In this document: piece by piece, positions 55,136 through 64,000 of the stretch
Numbering within the stretch: position 1 is the stretch's first letter
How the letters are laid out: every line of letters begins with the position of its first letter
NCBI GenBank assembly: GCA_024305405.1
Contig: JAKNDB010000068.1
Span: forward strand, 6,191,501 to 6,255,500
Length of the DNA: 64,000 bases
From: Dirofilaria immitis
Taxonomy: Eukaryota > Nematoda > Chromadorea > Rhabditida > Onchocercidae
Direction: 5' to 3'
Program-made: the position numbers and the translations under genes
Notes under the pieces: generated by a model
What the model saw: the letters and a program-made list of their open reading frames with translations, nothing else
Database searches by the model: none
Told to the model about the DNA's origin: nothing

Positions 55136-57620
55136 TTAATGAAGACCATTGGTAATATTATTGCCTTCCCAATGATTCAAAGGTTCCAAAGCAGGCGGAT
55201 TTTCTGGTCTTGCTCGGTCTGCCAAATTATCTGCATCTAATGGTTGTTCAGAATTTTCCGAGCTTGAAGAAAGTTGTGAACACATAAAATATTCCGGATA
55301 TGATTCGTCATCCATAATTAATCGATCTTCCCATGCAATTGTATGTTGTAAAGATATTATTTGTTCCAAATTTGTCTCATTTTCTGGATTTGCTGATGCT
55401 TCACAACTTATCGTATCCAATAATCTTTGAGGAATTTCCGACTCTTGTTCGCTGATATTATTTATCGTAGAACTCTGCAAAAACGGATAAATTTCATCGC
55501 TTTCTGTGCTATCACCACTATTTAAAGTTTCCTTTGAATCATCTGATGAAATCGGCAACATTGGATCAATAGAACCAATCAAAATTCTTGATCTTCCTCC
55601 AAAAAGTTCCGTCTCTTCAAAGGCTGTCGAGAATTTATGACTTTCCGAGTTTTGTAAAATTTCTGGAGTTTCTACGTTTCGCGACAAATCTGGACTTTCA
55701 GGTTTTGTCGCACTTGCTAAACATTCTGAATGCATTGGACCTTTTGGATTTATTGAGTGTTCCAAACCTGCTGAATGTTCTGAACTTGATGAATGCTGTG
55801 AATCGCTTTCCGGGTTTGATGAATGCTTTGAATCTGTTGAGTGTTCCGAACTTGTAGAATGTTCCGAATCTGTTGAATTTTGCGAATTCGATGAATGCTT
55901 TGAATCTGCTGAGTGTTCCGAACTTGTCGTGTGCTCTGTATCTGTCGAATTTTCTGAATTCGATGAATGCTCTGAATCTGTTGGGTCTTCCGCACTTGCC
56001 AACTGCTCTGAATCTGTCGGATTTTCTGGATTTGATGAATGCTCTGAGTCTGTGGAGTGTTCGAACTTGCCGATTGCTCTGAATCTATTGAATTTTCTGA
56101 ATTTGATAAATCTTCTACATGTTCCGCTGTGGTGTTTTCCGAATTTGATGAATGCTGGGACTCTGCTGTGTTTTCAAAAATTGCAGACTGCTCTAAATAT
56201 ATTGCATCTGTTGATTTTAATAGAAGCTTTGAAAGTCTTAAGTATTTCGAATTTACAGATTTTTGAAATCAGCGAATCGATTTAGCAGATTGAGTAAAAC
56301 CTGATATCTACTCAAATTTCTTGAACTTGATATGGAATCACCACGCGCTGAATATAATCTATCATCTAATTTTTCTAGATCTTTTCGAAAAGCACTGTTA
56401 TCTTTCAACTTTCTTCTTCTTACATTGGTCTTTGCTAATGATTTTTCTGGTAATAAACAAATATCATTTGTTTCTTTCGTTTTCTCAGAATTCAAAACTT
56501 CTTTTGGAGTTTTATTTGAACCATCAGGTTGTGTCGGATGCAAGGTATCTTCAGAATCACTTAAAATTCTTGCCTTTTCTGAAAGAATAGGTTTTTTCTA
56601 TCAAAACATGCATGAAATTCAAAACTGTGCAAATGTCTTAGAGTTTTTGAAACCATCATATTGTTCTGGACTTTAATTCTTATCAATTTTATTTAATGTT
56701 TTATACTTTTATAAGAATTGGATTTGCTAATTTTTATATCTGATAAATGATTTTAACCTGTCAATCTATTCGAACCAGCCAAATCGTTACCTATGATTTC
56801 TGAAGCTGCAAAAATATATTTGGATTCGAATTATTTGGATTCGAAAAGAAACCTTGAAAATCAACTGCGTTTCTTGAATTTTTGAAGCTATTGTATCTTT
56901 CTGAATTGTTTGACAAAATGAATCTAAATCTAAGGGACTGCTGAAATCTTTTGTTTTTCTTCAATTTGCAAATCATGTAGTATTGCAGATTGTATCGATA
57001 CTGGCTCATTTGTATTCCACATCCAATTTGAATCACAAAAATATTCATGGACTTGTTCGGATTGCAATAATCGAAATATTGTGTAAACACGAAAATAAGA
57101 AAGTACGGCTCGGAATTTTAGTTGTAAATATGATTCATGTCCAAATTCAATGTACCAATCATTTGGATATCGACCATGCTTTACAATTCTTGTATTATCC
57201 TTCAAATAATTAAATACAATAAGTAAAGGATAGTTGATAAATGATAATGATAAATAATAATTTTTTGCCCTAAAATTTTCTCATTGAATGCAAAATTTTC
57301 TTTCTATAACGATTTTAAATGCATGAAATAAAAGAACTCGTCGTGATATATTGCAAATTATTATTCCTATAATTATTTTGATTGATTTGATTATTATTGA
57401 TTGTATTTTATGATAATTCATTTTCATCTTTACTTACAAAGTTGCAATTAAGGTTGTAATTCCATGATGAAATATCTTCACTATCATTATCATCATTTGC
57501 TGTTACATTAGTTACAATATGATGATTTCTAGAATGCGCATTTTCATTGTAGTTTGGCATATCGCTTGAATCATATCGTTGTCTAGTATCAGCTGACCGG
57601 TGAATGTCACTGTTTATCAT
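55136..57620 (-). CDS. Acidic Ser/Glu/His repeat protein, lineage-specific
   Basis: I do not recognise this gene. Three exons, 57438-57620 (GTAAGTAAAG donor), 56853-57199 and 55136-56597, join in phase 0 and give about 664 residues once three one-base gaps are allowed (T5 at 56954, T5 at 56260, one C at 56062). The N-terminal 170 residues are non-repetitive and partly aromatic (YPNDWYIEFGHESYLQLKF). A basic linker follows (NVRRRKLKDNS). Then come about 150 residues of degenerate repeats of the form Ser-Glu-His-Ser-x-Asp-Ser-x-His-Ser-Ser-Asn, and an acidic C-terminal 200 residues (SSDDSKETLNSGDSTESDE). There is no signal peptide or membrane span. The start at 57620 is chosen over 57641 because the upstream codons are a TATA microsatellite. 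The repeats could be phosphorylation-rich disorder, but no function is shown. Confidence 0.55.
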
Positions 57621-57641
57621 ATCGTATATATATATATACAT

Positions 57642-60600
57642 ATATATATATATGTATAATACCTAATAAATGGCACTCAATCACTTTGCTGGTTGGAAAG
57701 CCTGAAATTTTCAAAAATTTTACAGCAAATATGATAAAGTTACATCATCATCATCATCATAATCGGTAATGTTGTTAGAATTTATTTGATTAACAGTAAA
57801 TTAATTGATCAATTAAATCTCTTAGATCTCGCATATTTGGTCGAATTTCTTTGCTGCAGTAATGAATTTCTGTATCAAAATAATGCATGATTTATTTTTA
57901 CAAATTCGTTAAATAAACTAAAATCTATTTAATACAAAACAAATATAACGAAGGTCATTTCTCCATCAAAAAGTCGTAAATACCTATCTGAACTATATCA
58001 AAAATTAGTTTCTTAAAAATATCCACAAAGAATAGATGTTTAGGAATCTGAAGCTAATATATATATACGCACAATATGATCGTCTTTGATCTTCATCATA
58101 CAATAATTAACTTATGCAGAAAAATCTAGAATTTTTCCTAAGCGAAAGTTTAAATTTTATTATTTATAATTTTAAAATATTGTTTTTAAAATCATTTCAG
58201 GTAAATTATTTTATTAACAACCGCGTTTTTCTGGATTTTTTCCCATCTTTCGGTAAATGCCAACAGCACTTCGAATCTTCCTACCTCTTAACTTTTACGA
58301 ACATTATTATATAAAAATAATTTATAACTGGTATGAAAGTAAGTCCCAGAGAACTAAAATTAAGTCAAAGTATAGAACTTTCTATGATCTTTTTGGCGGT
58401 CATTATTTTTTCTGAAATGCTTTCATTATTGTACGAATCACTGCTTGTTACTTTTTATCTTTTCGTCCATTTATTTTATTAATTTTTCAATTCGAAAAAT
58501 TATTTGGTACAGACATGACTGCGCACAAGACAAGTAAACAGAAATGAATTAGTCTTATCGAACTGCAAAATTTAACTTCAAAATACTAAACATTAAATTA
58601 TAAAAGTTTAAAATGCTGTCATTCCGAAATAATTCGATAAACTAAGCTTAGAAAAATGTTGAAAGGATTCAAATTATAAATTTATTTTTATAAGCTCGAT
58701 TCTTCGAAAAAAATATGCAATTTTTTGACAAATGTCTTTGATAAAGTAACAAATTTTTAGGGATTTCTTTGTTTTTTTTTTTTGAATCGTTGTATGCATT
58801 ATAGATATTATAGAAGCATGAAGAAATTTCAGATGCACCGAATCTGAGTGGTATCTGTTTTATTTAAAATGATTATGAGTGTAGAAACATTACTATAGAT
58901 GAGGAATTAAAATCGATACAATAGTTTTTTCTTTTTTAATTATTATATGTTGTGGAAGCAGAACAAAAATTGAATCGATGCCTCAGATAAACTAAATCAA
59001 AGTGATAATAATGCTCATCAAATACCAAGTGATACTACTTATGTAAGAATTTTTTATCTTTCAGAGAGATAAATAAATTGAATGTCATTGGTTTCTTTAA
59101 TTTATTCATAAAATTTCGATTGATTCTCTAATTTATTGATAAAATTTCTAACATTTAAATCAGCTAAAGTTTTAGAATAAATTATTAAGGTAAAGATTAA
59201 AGATTACTGGATACATAAAGATAGGAGATGTTATATAAATCAAGAGTAGAAAGCAAAAATTGGCAAAAACCAATTTTTTTTTTAAATTAAGTATTTTCCA
59301 AAATCTGATTAAATTTATGTGAGATTCTTTACTTTCTTTTTGGTTCTGATTATTCTATTTTATTTTTATTTCAAATACATCTGTTTATTGCAAATGTTTA
59401 TTGTAACTTCATTTTATGAAAATTTGAAAATTTACTTTTAGAAGTATTGAAAACATATTTCTCTATCAGCAGAATTAATAAATGCTTAATTTCAGAAAAA
59501 TCATTATTCTTACTTATCATTGTTATAGTATATGACATTTCATTTTCAACTATCATCTAATTAATAAAATCTATTCGATTCCGTTTAACATTTGCAAAAA
59601 TTATGGCTCTAATTTCTAATATCCGAAGAATTAATTCTTATTTCTATTTAATTTATTCAATTCTTATTATATAAATCATTGGATTTCTCCTCTGATGTAT
59701 TATATGTTTCTATCTTTTATCACACTTTCTCATAATTATGATAATCTGACAGAATGAATTATTCAAGAAATCATTTTCCATAATGCAATTTATTAATTAT
59801 AATCGTTGCAAATATCTTAGTAAATTAAAATATTTGTTAAATATAAATTTGTAATAAATGCGAAAAATATTAATTTTTCTTTATTTACTAAATTATGCTA
59901 TTATATTAATATGGAAATCTTTTCAATATATGAAGAAAATTTTTGAATTAAACGATAAATCGATACTGAAACATTATCTAAATGAATTTATCATTATTTT
60001 ATAATGCATAATGAATACACGATAATTAATACTCATTCGAAATTTTAAGATATAAAATTTCAATTATTATGTAAATTATATGATAAATATTTTGAATTGA
60101 AGAATGTATGAAATATGCAACTTATGTCAAGTTTTTTAATTAATTTTAAATTATTTCAATTAAAAACAAACATCGTAAAATGATGAAATAATTAATGTTT
60201 ATAATAAAAAGAAAATAAAAAATATTAGGAATTATTAATTGAAATTGTCGCTACTAATTTATTTCATTGTTTCGCTAATATTAATTAATATAATTAATAA
60301 TATTTTTTTGTTAAATTATTAATTATTCAAACCATTTATAATTTGAAATCAATTTTCAATATTGATACTTGCACTTAAAATTTAACTTAGATAGCCTACA
60401 TGAGCGAGATTCAGCCTAAAATTTCTGTGATTTTTGGCAATCATAATTGAAGAAATCGCTAATTTGAAGCTAGATAATGAATCTAAATTTAAATTTACCA
60501 AAATAAAATAATGCAATAATACAATTAGCAAAATACAATTTATCATAGTAACTATAAAGTAGTCTTAAATGTATTATTAATTTCGATATCCTACAATTAA

Positions 60601-60908
60601 TAATATTTTTTTAATATTTTAGTTGTTAAAATTTGTTAACTAATTTACAAATAAATCATTGGTTTTAAATTTAATTAGAGAACTTCGAGAATGATTAAAA
60701 TTATAGATATAAAGCTTCAAATTTTGATAAAAAAATTAATGTTAGAACTGATATTATACCCTGAATATATTATACATTTATATTAATATAAAAGAAAAGT
60801 TTATGACAAAATTTAATATTTTGAAAAATTTTTTTGTTTTAAATTTGAATTCAAAATGCTTTCACTCAATATTAGGCCTCTTAATTTAGAAAAAGCAATG
60901 TATATTTT

Positions 60909-60944
<36 letters not shown>

Positions 60945-61669
60945 TTATTATTATTATTATTATTATTATTAATTAGTTTTAAAAGCATATTAATTCCTAT
61001 CGTATATTTCCATTTATTTGTTTTGCTTATTTATCAATTATGATAAATGTAATTCACCTGGAAAAAAATATATTTTTGATAAGAATCAAATCATTCTAGC
61101 AATTCTATATTAAAATTAAATACAAGCAAGAGAATTTCAACTTCCAGTTCGAATATTTCTATATTTCAGTTGTATTCAAATTCTGAAACATATTATGACC
61201 ATCGTAGAAGTATTAGTGCATGTATACATATATAAGCAATATCATAGAATTAGAAAATAAAACAGACTTTTATTTTCTTTTCAAGTGTTAATTAATTAAT
61301 TAAGTGTAATGCTTTCTTATATATATTATATTAAATTTTGCATTACACAATTTGAAACATTTTATTTTTGAAATTCTGAGCAGCTTATTTTTGTATACTT
61401 TAATAAATAAAGTTTTAAATAAATTAGTGAGATTTAAAAAATATTTAAAAGATTTGAAAAATCTAAAAAATATTTTGAAAATTTGGATTATTTGATTTAT
61501 CAGACGCATACGCTGGACTCTTTTTTTGCAGCCTAGCACGCTGAATTATTAATAAAAATATAAGCCTCATGACAGTTTTGCATAAATTTTATTCATAACT
61601 TTACTAAGGTTATGCTAAAATTATTTTTATATTTAATTCAAATTCAGCAAATAATTTTAAAAATATATT
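57642..61669. other. AT-rich intergenic region, no gene seen
   Basis: Four kilobases of very AT-rich DNA with scattered TATA, CAT and ATT microsatellites. No splice-flanked ORF with protein-like composition was found on either strand. Confidence 0.5.
60910..60972. repeat. (ATT)n microsatellite
   Basis: About 60 bases of ATT triplets with one CTT interruption. Confidence 0.95.
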
Positions 61670-63693
61670 CTAAATAGTAAGAACTGGCGGTGGTTCCTTG
61701 AAATGCACTAATGCGATCATTTTTTCCAGTTTCGCAATTATTTCATTGATCGTTAAAAAATCGTTGTGATCAGAATCAATTTCTCCAAATGCTTTTATTA
61801 TTTCAATTTTGCTGCTCTAAAATTTTTATTATTTACATTTAATTATAAATCATTGGAGGATGAGATCCGACAAATATCCGAATGCTGCAATTTGTTTTTT
61901 TGAAAACTTTACATTTTATTTGCTAAAGAAGTTGTAGTAGAATAATTCCTACATTGATTAATTTTATATTCAATTATTGAATAATGATTATCTGAACAAT
62001 TCTCGGTTACAGTATTACCTGGTAGTATAATACAACTTTTAGATATAAACGAAAAAATTTTCAATCTTACACCTAACATTTTGCTAAATTAACAAATTTA
62101 TTACTCAAATTTTATGATTTATAAATTTTAACTAGTAGTAATTTTAAAATTTGTTACAAATATTAGAAATTAAATCGTTCAAATAATAACTTACTTTAAT
62201 ATTTGCATTAGCAAAATTGTATACTTCTTGGACAGATAAATTTCGGTCAAGATTTTGATCGATAAGTGTCATCAATTGCTGTGCTAAGTTTTGATTTTTC
62301 CTGACTGAATTATTCAATTAGATAGAAGGTCAACTTTGATTAAGAAAATGCAGTTTGTATTATAAATATTATAATATTATAAGTGAAAAATAATGATAAT
62401 AGTAATAACAATATTAATAATAGCAATAATAATAATAACGATAATAATAATAATTAGTAATAATAATATTATTACTGTTATCGTTATTACTATTAATATA
62501 TATATAAATTATTATTATTATTGTCTTTTATCATATGTAAAAATGGTTGATTTAATTTCATGTAATGTATGAAAGATATATAATAATATTCGGATCATCT
62601 TTTTTTCATGTTTAACTAATAAAATTTACACGATACATAAAATAGAATTTGAATTAAATCAATTAATAACTACCTAAATGCAATTAATTTCTTATTAAAA
62701 TAATGCTTATTTACCTGTCCTTTAGACTGTTGATGAGTATTTGAATTACCATTCATAGTAGACTCAAATTCATCGAAAGTAATTAAACCATCACCATTTA
62801 AATCAACCAACTAAAATAAGAAACAGGATAATTTTTTTGCTTCTAACTTTAATTACCTTATTAATAATAATAACTATTCAAAAGTTCATTTATTTATTAA
62901 TTTTACCATTGAGCTATTCAATTTTATGTCACAGAAATTGTTTACAAACAACCTGGAAGATTTCATTTATTATTTTTTCGCTTATTCCATTATCCTTTGA
63001 TGTCATAACTTCAGTTGGCGTTATTATACCATCGCCATTTTTATCTATTCGCTGAAACAATAAATTTATTAATAGAATAATAAATGAATTAAAAATAATT
63101 TTTTATTTTACTATTTTTATTTATCGATAAATATATATATTTTTTTAGAAGAAAAAAACGACAAATGAAATTTCTGAAGTTAACTGATAACTTATCAAGT
63201 TCTCTTACAAAAAAGATTTAACTATTTTTATAATTCAATTAATTTTTACCTGAAAAATTTGTTTATTTTGATTAATTGGCTTTCTCATTAATAACAATTG
63301 CACAAATTCAGCTATGCTTAGCATTCCATCATTATTCTGATCTTTTGATTGGATCATTTCTTTCAATTCTTTATCATTCTTGATTATGTGATTCGCTTCA
63401 TGCCAACTTTTCAATTCCTTGAATGTTATACGTCTATCACCATCAGTATCAATTTCGTCAAAACGTACTACTGGAAATTAATGAATATAATTAGAATGTT
63501 AGGATATTTCTCAAAAAGAAATAATTATTATAATATTGAATTCTATTTAATTTGTGTTAGTAAAAAAATTTTTAAATTTTTATTTTAATTTCTAATTTAA
63601 ACTTATATATGCTTGAAAAGAAAACATACTACTATTTCCAGTTTCTGCTACAATCTTTTGTAAAATGCAAAGAAAGGCAAAACGGAAAAGCAT
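61670..63693 (-). CDS. Secretory-pathway protein with six EF-hands
   Basis: Six exons, 63630-63693, 63250-63470, 62953-63051, 62715-62810, 62195-62300 and 61670-61816, give 243 residues. The ATG at 63693 starts a hydrophobic stretch (MLFRFAFLCILQKIVAE) that looks like a signal peptide. Six 12-residue calcium loops follow: DTDGDRRITFKE, DQNNDGMLSIAE, DKNGDGIITPTE, DLNGDGLITFDE, DQNLDRNLSVQE and DSDHNDFLTINE. Positions 1, 3, 5 and 12 carry oxygen ligands in all six, so all may bind calcium. Signal peptide plus six EF-hands is the architecture of the CREC family (calumenin, reticulocalbin), but the protein is shorter than usual (about 315) and ends PPPVLTI, with no HDEL-type retention signal, so secretion is possible. 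One extra A in the run at 62295-62299 breaks the raw frame of exon 5. Confidence 0.85.
62385..62522. repeat. AT-rich microsatellite with hairpin potential
   Basis: TAA-rich triplets at 62385-62470 are followed by TTA-rich triplets at 62470-62522, so the two halves are largely complementary. It lies in the intron between EF-hand exons 4 and 5. Confidence 0.8.
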
Positions 63694-64000
63694 CTCGAAA
63701 GTTATAAGTCTGAAAATTTACAAAATTATTTTAAAGTCTTTTTATTAAATATATTTTTAAAAATTCGAAAAAAATATTCGATAAAGAAATAAGACTAAAA
63801 ATATAATACTATCCAATAGCTATTTATTTTTAACAAACATTTTGAAGTTTTATTTCAAATATCATTTATCCATTCCCTTTTGTTATTGTTGGCAATGAAA
63901 CAAACTTTTTCTAATAAATTTTTTCCGAAGAAGAAACTGTCAAATTAAACTTGAAGGCCAAACTTTAAAATAAAATCATTCTTATCATTATCATACCATC

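Noticed and set aside
55588..56285. Plus-strand Leu/Asn-rich ORFs opposite the Ser-rich gene
   Set aside because: They are antisense shadows of the Ser/Glu/His repeats; splice structure and flanking exons support the minus strand.

Overview
The window is AT-rich eukaryotic nuclear DNA with many short exons and introns of about 100-400 bases. Gene content and intron style fit a nematode, most likely a filarial or spirurid worm; the species is inferred, not shown. There are no prokaryotic operons, CRISPR arrays or insertion sequences. Genes were rebuilt by hand from splice sites, intron phase and family resemblance, so most multi-exon coordinates are models.

Layout. 1-1291: trinucleotide microsatellite, a 51-bp tandem repeat and a weak tRNA-like element. 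1292-10295 (-): a 21-exon coiled-coil protein of about 706 residues, family unknown. 11064-25500 (-): a 38-exon RRP5/PDCD11 gene (S1 domains, then HAT repeats). 25910-26739 (+): a two-exon heterotrimeric G-protein gamma subunit, divergent from RRP5. 27592-34687 (-): a 13-exon DEAD-box helicase of the SPB4/DDX55 family; its 2.7-kb second intron holds an intact two-exon membrane-protein gene on the same strand (32763-33285). 35791-39624: several exon-like stretches with unresolved frame or strand. 40034-42464 (-): CD2BP2/LIN1 (U5 snRNP, GYF domain). 44294-45962 (+): ARF1, five exons, 181 residues. 47757-52207 (-): an unknown multi-pass membrane protein. 55136-57620 (-): an acidic Ser/Glu/His repeat protein with no recognised family. 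61670-63693 (-): a signal-peptide protein with six EF-hands. The remaining kilobases are AT-rich and show no gene I can support.

Functionally, RRP5 and DDX55 both act in ribosome assembly, CD2BP2 in spliceosome assembly, and the G-gamma and ARF1 in signalling and vesicle traffic. I see no evidence that they form one system.

The strongest unexpected signal is technical. More than twenty exons of otherwise well-conserved genes carry one-base gains or losses, nearly all inside A/T runs, and a one-base correction restores both frame and intron phase. This looks like residual homopolymer error in the assembly, and it makes automatic ORF calls here misleading. The most interesting biological leads are the gene nested in the DDX55 intron, two GC-AG introns sharing one donor hexamer, and the repeat-rich acidic protein.
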